NCBI GenBank assembly: GCA_030247885.1
Contig: JAPDRO010000029.1
Location: forward strand, 62,001 to 126,000
From: Taxawa tesnikishii (nom. ined.)
Taxonomy: Eukaryota > Ascomycota > Dothideomycetes > Dothideales
Reading direction: 5' to 3'
DNA length: 64,000 bases
Shown: positions 1-13,379 of the stretch, piece by piece
Position numbering within the stretch: position 1 is the first letter of the stretch
Layout: each line of letters begins with the position of its first letter
Made by a program: the position numbers and the translations under genes
The notes under the pieces: model-generated
Told to the model about the DNA's origin: nothing
Seen by the model: the letters and a program-made list of their open reading frames with translations, nothing else
The model's database searches: none

Positions 1-3000
1 GCTCGATTTTAATATTCTTTTAATTAATAGACTATTAGACGAGAAGCTAATAGTTACTTATAGAAAGGTACTAGAGCTACTTAAGGTATATAATTTACTT
101 AGAAATACAAAGAATATTAATACTATTAACTAGTAATTATCCTAGTTAGTAGTAACTATACCTAAAAAGATTAGTATAAAGACGGACTTTATTTCTAATC
201 TTAACGCGTCCTAGTTACTCGTCCTCTTCGACGAATTTTATCTAAATAAGAATTAGACTTATAACGTATATAAGATACTAGTTTAATAAGTAGTATACGC
301 GCGCTATATTTTTATAAGCGAAACCCTATACCCTCCGATGCGAATAATACTCGTACTTACTTTAACTATAGAGTATTACTACTACTCTTATAAGAAAGAT
401 AGTAGGAGTTTTACGTAAATTAGAGCGACTAGCTAGAAACTTATAAATCTTATAAACTTACCCTTTAGTAAAGGACTATTAAAAGGAAGAAAAAGCTATT
501 AAAGTAAAAGTAAAAATAGTTACGAACTTGTAGGTTTCTAGTACTAGTAGAATAAATAGTAATTATTAATAAAGCTTAGTAAAAGGATAATAAGCTAAGC
601 GAATTAGTAGCTAATTTAGCTTAAGCTAACTAGGATAATAGTAATAACTCTTAACTAACAGATTTTATTACTAATCTTCCGAAAGAAGTAAGGAAGGCTT
701 TATAAGCGTTCGCTAAGATCGTACTATTAATAATAATATAGTTTCCGTTTCGTCTTATATAAAATCTACTCTAGGGTAAATATTCTAGTAAACTAGCGAT
801 CGAATTTCTACTATATTATATATATAACGTTAAGATTACTATTAAAGATAAGTATTAATAGTCCCTCGAAGGTAAGTAGAAGCAATCGATTAAGTCTATA
901 TAAGAGGATATATAAAGAATATAAACCGAGACGTTTATAGTTTAGAAATTCTTTATAATTATACGCCTATTTTATATCTAGTTAATATTCTCGTATTTAT
1001 AGAGCTTAGCTAATAATAATAGAACCCTAAAGGAGGAGCTTACTAATTATAATATAATAGTAGTAAAAGGGATTATAATTAACTCTAAAGGCTCTTACTT
1101 ATAAAGTATTATAATAAATATTAATAGGCTTATATTAATATAAGTACTAAAGTAGTTAATTACAAAAGTACGTACTTAGAGAAATACTTAGAGTTATTAT
1201 CGTAAGATCGTCCTCGCTACCTTTAATTCGTTTAATATTATAGTAATCTAAATAGTATATATATATAAACTTTATATAATAGTAAGAAGATTTAACTTAA
1301 GTATAATATCTACTATAGTTAGTAGAGTAACTAAACTTCCCCGTTATTACGGACGAGGAAGATATTGCCTTTATACTCTTATTATATACTACTAATAATA
1401 AGAGTTAAGAAATCGGTAAGTTCTTAAACTTAACTAGAAAGGAAAGTATATAAATAAGCTATTTATCTTAAACGTAATAGCTTCGATAATTGAGACTAGA
1501 TAGTTACTCGTTCTAGTAGACGTAGTTATTATTATTAATTCGAAATAGAATATTAAGAAAGTCCTCTAAGTTTAGGTAAGAGTTAGCTATATAAGTAAAA
1601 TATAGTAAGCTAGCGTTACTAAGTACTATCGCCTAGTATATATAGTATTATAATATAACTTCTAAACGTAAGTAGTTAAGTAATAGGACTTAGTATTAAC
1701 TATACGTAAAGAGGTAGCGTATATAGTAAGTAAAATACTAATAGATAATTAGAGTATAGTCTAGCTAGTATTAGAGTAGTTAAGATAAATAGTATTTATT
1801 AAAGTATTATACTTATCTTATAGTACTTACTATACTTTATAACTATTTAGTAGCTTTGTTTTATAATAGGGATATAATAACTTAAATAAACGCTTTACTT
1901 TTTCTATTCCGTCGGGTCTATTAGTAGTAGTTATATATTTATTATTATACTTTTATAGTAAGTAGGCTCGTATAAAATCGAAAGTAACTTACTAAGTTAG
2001 TAAGTAACTTATAACGTAATAGCGAGTAGGATCTTAAACCGCATATATTTACTTACTATTATCTTAGTTACTATCGAGTTAGCTAGTATTATTAGGCGAG
2101 TTTAATAATAACTTACCTAAGACTTACTTAGTTACGAATTTAATTTATATAATCTTAGTCTTTACCTTAGACGTACTAAATACTTACTATTTACTATACT
2201 TCTTTTATTTATACTTTATTATATTTACTTCTTATATTAGCTATTATAGTAAGAAGTATTACTTATAGAATATATAGCTACGTATATAAATAGAAATATA
2301 GCCTCCTATAGTATATTTAACGTTATAGGAAATACTATTAATATAAGATATAGTATAGTACTAGTAATAAATATATATTAGTAAACTACGTACTACTCTT
2401 TCCTTCCTCGAGTTAAAAATATAATATAATATATCTTAATAATATTATTTAAGATAAGTATAGCGAAGATAAGAACAATAATAAGATATAAGACGACGTT
2501 AATATAGTAGCTATAGTAATAGAGTACTTAGCTATAATAATAGACGACTATAACTTCGATAAACTACTAAATATCTTTTAAGATATATAATATATACTAA
2601 TAGTAGTAGAAGTAATTAACAAAGTATAAAATAAAACGTTATTCGATAATAAGCTAAGCGACGAAGGGAAAGTACTAATACGTATAGTTTTATAGTATAT
2701 AATAATAAAGGTAAGTTATTAACGTTTAATTTATAAATAAAAGAATATACGTAAATATTCGAGGAAGTTACTAAGATCTTAGTTAGTAAAAAGCTAAATT
2801 AGTATAGTATTAAAGTCGTTTATATAAAAGCTTTATAAGTTAATCGTTCTAGTTATAAGTAAAATAAGTATACGAATATAAAAAACCTCGCTAGTTTTAG
2901 CGGTAATATTAATATTAACTTCGCAAACTAGTTATACTAGGAAAATATCTTTAAAAACGCTATTACTTACTTACTACGTAACTCTAGATTAAAGCCTATT

Positions 3001-6000
3001 ACTAGCCTACTTAGCTAGCGCTTAGTAGTAAAGTTAGAAGATAAAATAGTAGGAGTAGAAAAGTAGAGGGACGTAGCGAAGTAGTATACTACGCTATTTA
3101 CCTTACTTACCTTAAATATTACTTAGAGTAAGATAATATATTATCTTTATTATCGCTAAGTTAAGGATACGATTTAGTTTTTTCTTAGGTACTAAGGATT
3201 CGTTAATAACCTTTTATTTTCGCCGTATTATATATAGATAGGTAATAAAGAAGCGAAAAGAATATATAATAAAATAGTATTAGTAGACTAGTAGTAAGAT
3301 ACTTAAGAGTAAATTAGCTATAATAGCATAACTATTATCCCCCTAATTGTTTCGAGTAATAAGACTTAAGTAACTAATTATTAAGGCGATTAATTAGTAT
3401 ATCTAGTATACTTTATAATTAGGAACTTAAAAGCTAATATATAGAATTCGAACTAGAGACTTAGTTTAATACTAATTACCTTTATTTCGAACGTAAATAC
3501 CCCGGATTCGAATACTTAGAGCTAAGTATTCTATAAATACCTTAAGGTATTATTCGACCCGATTAAGTAGATTCTACTAGATAAAGGAAAAGAAATACTA
3601 TATAGCGATAAATAGATATAAAGGTACTTTCTTATACTTACTATAATAACGCTAGACTACGAAGAATAAATATAAGTAACTAATATAAAAAGTAGTCGAC
3701 ACTATATTATATATACTATAAACCCTAATAATAGAAAAGATTTAGAAGCTTAGACTCCTTAGAAAACTTATAAAACTACTTTATAATAAATCTACTACTA
3801 GCGCTCGAACCTTAATAACTAAGATCGAGATAACTAAATATATAATATAAACTACTTTACTTTTAGCTACTTATAAGTAAATATCTACGAGATAATAATA
3901 GTTAACAATTTATACTAACTACTTAAGAGCGTCCTTAACTACGTATAGTAATAGTTACTAAGATTACTAGAAGACTAGCTTCTTAAGATATATAGTAAGA
4001 TACTTAAAGTAGTAATTAATAAAGCTAAATACTATAAAGTACGCTTTAGAAGAAAGGCCTTACTAAAGGATTTTATAAGTAATATAGTCGATAGATAATT
4101 CGCTATAGTCTAGCTATACTATAATTTATAAATCTTTTAGTAACTATTAGTAAGGAAATAAATAACGAGGAAAGAGCTTAAAAGTATATTACGCTAGCTT
4201 CTACTTATATATATACTACTACTAAAAGAGGCCGATTCTATCGAAGCGATTTAGTTTATACGCGTAGTCGTTAACTTTATATTACTAGTATTATATTATA
4301 GCTACGACGATAATACTCTTTAATATATAATACTAGTACTATTTTATATAAACTAATATAAGGAGATTTTCCGTAAGTATTAACTTAATAGTAAAGAGGA
4401 AGGAAATAATATAAAGAGTTATTTTAACTTCCCTAAATAGTATAGGATTATATATTATATTAAGATAATTAGGCGGCTCGGCGTAGTACTTAACTTAGAT
4501 ACTAACTATAGCGAATATAACTACGTTACGTTTATAAAGAAAGGGTATAAGCGTACTAATAGGAAATATAGCTAGAAAGACTAACTAACTACGTATAATA
4601 GCTAGTAGTTAAGTATAGCTACTTACTTTAATATTAGACTAAATATACGTAGCCTTACGCTAATAAAAAGATAAAAGAAGTAACTTAGCTAGTAAGGCTA
4701 ATAGAAGCTATAAACGTATAGTAGTTCTTTAGCTAACTACTAATAGTATATTCTAAATTATAAAGCGTATAAATAAGATAATAATAAGTACGAAAGTTAT
4801 AATTACTCCTTAGACTTACTATAAGTATAATGTTTAGATAAGTAATAGTAGTATTTATACGTAAATCTAAACTAAGAGAAGGGAATATAACTATAACTTA
4901 TATTACCTAAGACTCGAATAGGCTTAAAGAAGATAACTCGTAAGTACTACTATACTAGGTTTAGTTTTACGCCTTATTAAAAGCTAGGAAGGCTAGTAGT
5001 ACGAATCCGAATAATCTAGATAGTACTAAGTTAAATATAATTAAATACGCTTTAAACTAGTAAGGAATCTAAGGAAACGAGAAATACGACTAGTTATAAG
5101 TATAGAAATACGTAGTAATAGCGCCGTCCGACTTACTAAACTACTTATTAATAGTAAATAATATATTCGACGGTTACTAACTAGTACGTTTATAGTTTAT
5201 TATAATAGTAAAAGATTAGTACTATAATTAGACTAAGAATATTATTAAAGTATAATATATAAGCGTACTAGTTAATTTCTACGTACTAAAAGACTTAAGT
5301 AACTACGCTAACTTCGTATATAAAATAACGGAAATTAAACTACTACTATTAGTTCCTTCTCGACGTATAGAGTAACTAAGTATACGAAGAATTTACTTAC
5401 TAACGGGCGTATATTATAGTATTTACGTAGTTTTTAAACTAGAAATACGAGGTAATAGTAAGGGTAAGATATATATTAATAATACTACTAACTAGGAGAC
5501 GTATAATTTCTTATATAACGTAAATTAGGAAGAAGAAGCTACTCGAGTAATAGTAGACTTACGTAAGATATATATTAAAGTTACGTAGGCTTATATAAAA
5601 GCGAAGAGTATATACGTAAGTAACTAGATATAGTAGCGCTATACTAACTATCGAATTAATAACTAAATCGATAACTAACTTAAGAATATAAATAACGCCT
5701 CGGTTTAAGTATAGTAGTAGCGCTAAAACTATAAGACTAATACGCGCCTAAAATAAGTACGTTAAGTAAAGAGCCTATAATAGCTAACTCGATAACCTAT
5801 TTAATAGGTAAATTAGATCGTACGTAGATTTATACGACTAGAACGATATATAATTAAGTATAAAGTAATATTAATAGTACCGTATATATATAACGATAAA
5901 ATAAAGCCGAGCTAAGAATAGTAAAGTAACTTATTAGTCGAGTAGCCTTTCGACTTACTTGCTAAATAATAGTTTATAAAATACGTATTCGGACTATTTA

Positions 6001-6190
6001 ACGTTATACTAATAGCGTCCTTATTATATATATTACATTATAAGGGAAATAAGGTCGAAAGATAATATAGACTTAATTATAAGTCCTCTTTAGCGTATAA
6101 AGCCTATATATAATCTTTTAATTTATAGTTCCTTTCCTCTATAGACTACTAATAAGCCCTAATTACTAATAGCTATTAGCTAATCTTAAC

Positions 6191-6375
6191 TAAAACTCTA
6201 CGCTAGCGTATAACTATTTACTCTTATAATATAAACTATACTTTAGTTAAAGATTACTTACTTTATACTACTTATACTATTAAATAAAACTCTACGCTAG
6301 CGCCTAACTCTTCCTCTTATAATATAAACTACGCTCTAGTCGAAGAGAGCTTACTTTATACTACTCTTATATAAA
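6191..6375. repeat. Tandem duplication of about 95 bp
   Basis: Two adjacent copies each begin with AAAACTCTACGCTAGCG and continue through similar sequence to a shared TTACTTTATACTAC segment. The copies differ mainly by C/T and A/G transitions, so the duplication predates or accompanied RIP of the block. Confidence 0.7.
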
Positions 6376-7740
6376 ACTATAATAACTTATATATAATATA
6401 GTAATAGCTACGTTAACTTAAAGTTAAGTATAATCTTATATATTATTATTTTACTAGTACGCTAACGACTAGTAATTCTAGTCTATATACTAATTAGTAT
6501 AAATAGGGCAAATAGCTAGCTAATAACTACTTTAATAATAGTATTAAAACCCTAGCGCGCGTATATTATAACGCTACGCGTATTATATTCGTCTTAGGAA
6601 CTAAATCTATTCTTACTATTAATTACTACTATATATTCTACCGTTTGTTTAGCTTCTTAAGCGATATATATCTAGCTATAAAGCGAGTAAGATTACTAGT
6701 ATACGAAGTCGTCGTAGCTAGGTAGCTAAAATAGTATAAAACTATAAGTACTTTATCGCGAAGTTAACTCTTAATATAAACCTCTAGTACTTTACTACGA
6801 ACCTTACTATAAGTATAACTAACCCTACTTTTCCGCTCGTATATAAGATACTCTTAAAACTTATTTAGATAAGGGAGTATAGTTCGATAAGGTAGTACTA
6901 TAGCGTAAATAGTCGTAATAGTTTAAATAGAAGAGGAGATATAAACTAAGAAGTAAGTACTTTACTAACTATAAAGTAAAGGAAGAAGATAGTAAATAGC
7001 TTATTATACTTAATAAGTAAATAGCTATGTAAATTTTACCTTTAAGCCGGACATTTTTAATAGTATAAGCCCTTATTATAGTTTAAAGAATATTACTACT
7101 TAAGCGCTAAGTTATATAACTATTTAGTTATAGAATTATAGAGACTATATTACGTAGATATAAAGGTCCGATACTTAGCTATTCGTAGAGTTATATTATA
7201 TATAAGAACTTTAACCTTACTATAATTAACTATAATACTATACTTACTATATAAAGTATCTTATATTATTATAACTACTACGTACTAGTAAAATATACCT
7301 ATTATAATATAGAGCCCGCTATAAGCGCTAGCTCTACGTAGTAGCGCTTTTATAAGAACGTTAAAGGTATAATTCTCTATAGGAACTATATATTATAACT
7401 ATAGAATAGTTCGAAAGAAAAGGAGTATATATACTATATATAAGGGCTATTTATAAGAGAATAACTATACGCTATAATTAATGTATATAAAAGGTACGTA
7501 ATACGCTAAATAATAAGATAAATACTAGAGTAATATTCTCGGATAAAAGCTATTAGATTAGTATAAATTAATCTAGTAAATAATATAGGAATAACTATTA
7601 TTATAGTAACTATATAAATTTCTTACTTTATTAGAGCTTTCCTTACTTCTTTTTCTTATTCTTTCTATACGCTAAAGTTCTTACTTATTATAACTTTTAA
7701 TAATTTCTTTAGTAACGAAGAGTTTAGTAACTAGCTAAAC

Positions 7741-7802
7741 TAGTATACTAGTAATAGTAATAGTAATAGTAATAATAATATTACTAGTAATAGTAACCTT
7801 AA
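7741..7802. repeat. Simple TAG/TAA trinucleotide repeat
   Basis: A run of TAGTAA and TAATAG units lies inside the AT-rich block. It could be an original CAG/CAA-type repeat converted by RIP, which is inference. Confidence 0.6.
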
Positions 7803-8680
7803 CTAACTTATATCGCTTTTAGCTATTCGTAAGGGCGAAGGTAAAGGTAATAGTAATATTACTACTTCTCTTATTATGCCTCTTACTAATACTTCTCCTT
7901 TACTTCTTCCGCCTCTAATACTAAGTAGACTTAATACCTTCCTCGCGCGTACTTATCGTAGTACTTCTAGTAATCCTTCTAAGTTAGTTTACGTATATAG
8001 TCTAGATAAATATATACTAATATTTATATAGTCCTCGTCTAAACCTATTCGATATTCTAGTATTACTAAACTACTCTCCTCTTCCTACTATATCTTCTAA
8101 TAGTAAGAAAGTAGTAGCTAAGAAGCGTAAGCTTATAACGACTAATAAATACTAAGGTATAAGTAATAAGAAATAAAATAAATAGCTAGCAAAGAAGGAT
8201 AACTAGTTAGGTACGTTCTTATATATTAGGAGGATTATAAAGATAACTAAAGGGTAAGATACTACTACGCCCTATACGTATTATATTTAATATAAAAAGT
8301 AATACTATATATATACTATTACTATAAGGGACAAGTATGCGTAAGTAAGAAAGTTATATACTTTTTGTCGCTTTTATAGAGAGAAATACTCTCTAGCTTT
8401 AGTAATTTAAAGAAAGAGGAGGCTTTAGTAGTCTTTACTACTACTACTACTACTAATAATAACTCCTATTACTTCTACTAAGGAAGTTACTAACCTTCGT
8501 CGTCGTATAAATTAGTAAGATATTTTAATCTATAATTTATAACGTCGCCTAGATACCTTAGAAGGTAGTTCTTAAATAGTAAAATAGACTATTTATATTT
8601 CTATTTTTAACTACGATATTACTACCTATATAAATTCGAGAGTATAGTTACTATCCTCTTTAACGTTCTCTTAGCTTCTC

Positions 8681-8840
8681 TTAGATCTAAAGGCTACTAA
8701 ACCCTAGCTCCCTTAGATTTAAAGGCTACTAAATCCTAGCTCCCTTAGATTTAAAGGCTACTAAACCCTAGCTCCCTTAAATTTAAAGGCTACTAAACTC
8801 TAACTCCCTTAAATCTAAAGGCTACTAAACTATAGCTCTC
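8681..8840. repeat. Minisatellite, five 32-bp units
   Basis: Five consecutive 32-bp units start at 8681, 8713, 8745, 8777 and 8809, each built on TTAGATYTAAAGGCTACTAA followed by a CCTAGCTCCC-like part. A partial sixth unit follows at 8841. Units differ by one to three C/T or A/G transitions. Confidence 0.9.
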
Positions 8841-8916
8841 TTAAATCTATAAGAATTATATACTATAAGACTACTATTATTAAGCTAGTTTATATTATAG
8901 AGTATTTTATAAGTTA

Positions 8917-9012
8917 ATATATAAATAAGTTAGTAAGTCGACTTATAAATAAGTTAGTAAGTCGACTTATAAATAGGTAAGTAAGTCGACTTACGAATAG
9001 GTTAGCGAGTCG
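8917..9012. repeat. Minisatellite, four 24-bp units
   Basis: Four 24-bp units of the form ACTTATAAATARGTTAGTAA followed by GTCG begin at 8917, 8941, 8965 and 8989. It lies just right of the 32-bp minisatellite and just left of transposon-derived sequence. Confidence 0.9.
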
Positions 9013-9129
9013 TAGTAAGCGTTTATAGTTCGTAGTAAGTATTTATATATAGTAGTAGTAGTAGTAGAGCTAGTAATAGTAGTTAGCTTAGTAGAAATAT
9101 ACGTACTATAGTTACTAGCCTTACTATAA

Positions 9130-9900
9130 TAAGGAATTTTATAACGTTAAAGACTAACGCTACTTTATAAGTCGATTTTAACTATATATTACGCGTAGAA
9201 TAGACTAAGATATATATCCGCGCGAGGAATAAGGCGCTTACTACTTATAATATTCTCGCTAGATAGTATAATACTAGTTTAGTACTATTAAGCTTAATAT
9301 TTATACTTAAAAAGTTACCTTCTAGAATAACTCTAGTCGCTTTACTACTATATATACTACTCTAATAACTTAATCTAGACTTATTACTACTTTATAACTT
9401 ACTATTAAATAGTATTAAACTACGTAAAGTAAACGCGCTACTTAATTTTATAATAAAAGCTATTTAGAATATTTTATCTCTAGTAAAGTAATATATAAAG
9501 TAAATAACTTACGCTTTTAAATTAATACATAGTAAGCTTATTACTTTACGTAAGTAAGTAGAAGAATAAGAGAGGCTTCTTAATACTCGAAAGGCCTAAA
9601 TAAAGAGTAAGTAAATTATATTAAAAGGGAAGTTTATATTTAGTATATAAAAAGTACTCGAAATAGTAAAGGTAGTAAAAGTAAAGATAGTAAAGAAAAA
9701 ACTTATAAATAGCTACGTAAGTATAAGGCGAAAGAAATAACTAAAGAGAAGGAAGACGAGCTATTTAAGGACTTACTTAGCGACTCTAATTTTAATTATA
9801 TTATAGTTATAATACGTAGATAATTAATAGAGTTAAAAGGGTAAAGATTTATTAACTTACTACTTTACGTAACTTATATCCTCGTAAACTATGTTATTAA
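9130..9900 (+). mobile_element. 3' part of a Fot1-like DNA transposon, RIP-mutated
   Basis: The sequence aligns by eye, in the same orientation, with the 3' half of the better preserved element at 30,506-32,354 (its 31,590-32,354 part). The match includes the transposase C-terminal region, a Lys/Arg-rich tail and an end resembling the terminal inverted repeat. Differences are mostly transitions, many creating TAG or TAA codons. The 5' half is missing, so this is a truncated, non-functional copy. Confidence 0.7.
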
Positions 9901-9920
9901 AGTAAGACTCTTTTAATATA

Positions 9921-11353
9921 ACGTAAACTATAAGGAAGTAAAATAAGTAAAGAAGTAAGATATAATAATACTAATATTTATATTTAATAGCTACTTACGT
10001 ACCGTAATAATAATATAATTAGAATCTAAGTTACTATATATATTTTTAAGTACTTTATCTTCCTTATCTTCTAGTACTTCTTTAATTATATACTTACGTA
10101 AGCGTCCGCGTAGTTTTTTAGTTAATAACTCTACTTTAGCTACCTTAATTATCTTAAGTACTTCCTATATATTAAATATAAACTTATTCTTTAATATAAC
10201 TTACTTTCCTTTCTTTTAAACCTTTCGTATATTAAGAAGCTTTTCTTATTCTTATAACTACTTACGTAAAGTAATATTCTTACTATACGTTACTTTAAAA
10301 GCGTAAGTTATTTACTTTATATATTACTTTACTAAAAATAGAGCCTCCTAAATTACTTTAATTATAAAGTTAAATAGCGCGTTTACTTTGCGTAACTTAG
10401 TACTATTTAAAAGAAAGCTATTAAGTAGTAAAAGGTTTAGATTAAGTTATTATAAAAGTATATAAGGTTATAAATCTACTATAGTCGATTTTATAGGTAG
10501 CTTATTAAGTACTATTATAAGGCTTAATAGTACTAAACTAGTAGCTCTCTATTTACTTAGGATATTCCTTATTATAATAGCCTTAACTTTTACGCGTATA
10601 TATATTTCTATTTACTTTACGTATAATATATAGTTAATATAAACTATAAAGAAGCGAAATAAGTAAGGAAGTAAGATAAAATAACGCCGATTTCTATATT
10701 TAATAACTACTTACGTACCGTAATAATAATATAATTAAAATTTAAGTCGCTATATATATTTTTAGGTACTTTATCTTCCTTATCCTCTAGCGCTTCTTTA
10801 ATTATACGCTTACGTAAGCGTCCGCGTAGCTTTTTAGTAAATAACTTCGCTTTAGTTACTTTAGTTATTTTAAGTACTTCCTATATATTAAATATAAACT
10901 TACCCTTTAATACGACTTACTTTCCTTTCTTTTAGACTTTTTATATATTAAGAAGCTTTTCTTATTTTTATAACTACTTATATAAAGTAACGTTCTTAGT
11001 ATATATTACTTTAAAAGCGCGAGTTATTTACTTTATATATTACTTCGCTAGGAATAAAGCCTCCTAAATTACTTTAATTATAAAGTTAAATAGTACGTTT
11101 ACTTTACGTAACTTAGTACTATTTAAAGGAAAGCTATCGAGTAATAAAAGGTCTAAATTAAGTTATTATAAAAGTATATAAAGTTATAAATTCGCTATAG
11201 TCGATTTTATAAGTAACTTATTAAGTACTATTATAAGACTTAGTAGTACTAGACTAGTAGCTTTCTATTTACTTAAGATATTCCTTATTATAATAGCCTT
11301 AGCTTTCGCGCGTATATATATCTTTATTTACTTTACGCGTAATATATAGTTAA
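9921..11353 (-). mobile_element. Two tandem 3' fragments of a Fot1-like transposon
   Basis: Two units of about 715 bp (from 9,921 and from 10,637) lie head to tail and align along their whole length. Each starts with a RIP-altered terminal repeat, ACGTAAACTATAAGGAAG in the first, against ACGTAAACCGCGGGGAAG in unmutated copies. A TA dinucleotide precedes each. Read on the minus strand, each then contains the transposase C-terminal coding region. Neither has the 5' part of the transposase. Confidence 0.7.
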
Positions 11354-11523
11354 AGTTAACTCGTAAAGTAACGTTAGTCTTTAAAGCTAGCGCGCGCTTA
11401 AGTAGTATAAATACGCTAATATTAAGTAGTTAAAATATATATAAATAGTAAAGTAATAAAATAAGTAAGTTAATTATATTCTCTATATAAAAGGCTATTA
11501 CTTTTACTATTATATAGCTACTA

Positions 11524-13370
11524 ACGTATTTTATTACTAAGTAGTTTACTATTACTAAGTAGTTTGCCCTTACTAATATCGCGACTATTATAAACTATTA
11601 CCTTTATACTATAATACTATATAAAAATATACTCTAGTCTATAGTACTATTTAAAAGTATTACTATTATTTAGATCTATTATTTCTATAGTATAAGTACG
11701 CGTATTATAGCTAGTCTTATTATAATGTTTATAGTACCTTTACGTACGTATTCTCTTCGTAAGCTAGGTAGTACCCTCGTTATTACTATCGTCCTTATTA
11801 GTTATTAAATCCTATACGTTACTTACTATAAGACTTTCTTCTATTTAAATATACTTTCTTTTACGACTACGCTACTTTATTAACGCCTTAATTAACTTCT
11901 AAAGACTTGCAATTTCCCTTGTTTATAACTCTAATTTATAACTTATAATTACTATACCTTTAGTAAGCGAATTTATAGCTTATAAAAGAGGCGAAATAGG
12001 CGAATTTCTATATAGTTATATACGCTCGTAAACTAGCGTTATTTGCGCCTTTATTTCCTTTAAATTAGTTAGTATTTTAGACTCCTATAAGGTAACTTTT
12101 AATAGTACTAGTATTAGCGTACGAAGTACTACGTTAAGCTTTAATAGTACTCGCTTTAAGTTATAGGGAACTAATTTAGCGCCTTTAAAGTTTACTTAGA
12201 TATTATCCTTTATAATTACCTTATTAAAAGTAATACGAAAGGCTAGTAAGAAGGCTTCTTTCTTAACTTACGTAGTAAAATACTATAACTAGCTATTAAT
12301 CTCCGCGTTATATACTTACTTTAAGGGGCAAAATAGCTTACGTTAAGCGACTATAATAAGTATAATAAGTATAAGAATATATAAAGAATAATAATCTTTT
12401 ATTCTTTATAGTAGTTATAAAAGTCGTAACTATTATAACTCTCGTAACTATTTATAATTAGTAGGTAGTATATACTTACTTAACGCGCCTTTATATATAT
12501 ATTAAAGTACTTTAATTACTTTAAAGTAAACTTATTCGTTATTTAGCTATTAGCGCTAGTCTTAAGTACTTAGTCGCGAGGTAAGTCTACGTACTAGCTT
12601 AATATAAGGACCTTACTATTAAAGATAATAAAGAGTAAAATAGCCTACCTAGTAACGTAAATACCTTAGATAATTATAACTTACTCCTAGTTATCTAGCT
12701 ATACCTTTTTAGGATTACTTTATTTCTTAAAGCTTATAAAGACTATTTAAGCGTTAATTATACCTATTATAAAGCCTATCTTATTAAAGTTATATATATC
12801 TTCGTTTAAGATATTATACTTTTCCTTTATCTTTTAATTAGCTTAAACTAAGGCGTTATAATACGTACGTTTTCGTTTAAGACTTACTAATAATCGTATA
12901 AATAACTACGTCGAAGCTTAACTTCCTTAATATACGTCTTAAACTTATTTACTTAGTACTTACTAATAGGCTCTTTACTATACGTAGTTAGTAGATTATT
13001 AGCTATTTCTTTTACTATAGTCCTTATAGCGCTTATTTCTCGTAAGTCTAACTCGAATATACGTACTACTATTACCTCTTCCTTTATCTTTTATAGCTTC
13101 TTTAAGTTAAGCTTATAGTCGCGTTATACGAGTTTTTTATTACGTCGTTATTTTAGAGTTATTTAGGGGACGTTAAATACCTTAGACGTATATCTTTAGC
13201 TATTAGGAGGGGTTACTTAGATAACCTTAATAGTAAGGTATAGTATACCTTTATTATAAGTTAATTACGCGTTACGTTATAAAGGTATTATTATAATAGT
13301 TTATAATAGTCGCGATATTAGTAAGAGTAAACTACTTAGTAATAATAGACTACTCGGTAATAAAATACGT
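11524..13370. mobile_element. TIR element of a second family, about 1.85 kb, RIP-mutated
   Basis: A sequence starting ACGTATTTTATTAC at 11,524 recurs inverted, ending at 13,370, and similarity extends about 100 bp inward on both sides. TA flanks both ends (11,522-11,523 and 13,371-13,372), as for Tc1/mariner-type target duplications. The element abuts the broken end of a Fot1-like copy at about 13,380, suggesting insertion into that copy. Internal sequence is too mutated to show a transposase frame. A third copy of the terminal sequence ends at 32,519. Confidence 0.6.
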
Positions 13371-13379
13371 TATAGTTAT

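Larger units (their letters stand above)
1..9129. repeat. AT-rich RIP-degraded repeat block, unclassified
   Basis: This stretch is dominated by TA, TAT and TAG-type strings and has no open reading frame of useful length on either strand. G and C survive mostly as scattered CpG, as expected when CpA/TpG sites have been converted to TpA by RIP. Some parts still read like decayed coding sequence, for example around 8,080-8,680 on the plus strand, which translates as a basic, once cysteine-rich polypeptide broken by stops. I could not assign the left 9 kb to a transposon family. It is treated as a fossil repeat region with no functional gene. Confidence 0.85.

Noticed and set aside
7741-9012. A CRISPR-like repeat array
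   Set aside because: Repeat units are contiguous with no unique spacers, and the DNA is a eukaryotic RIPed repeat block; these are minisatellites.
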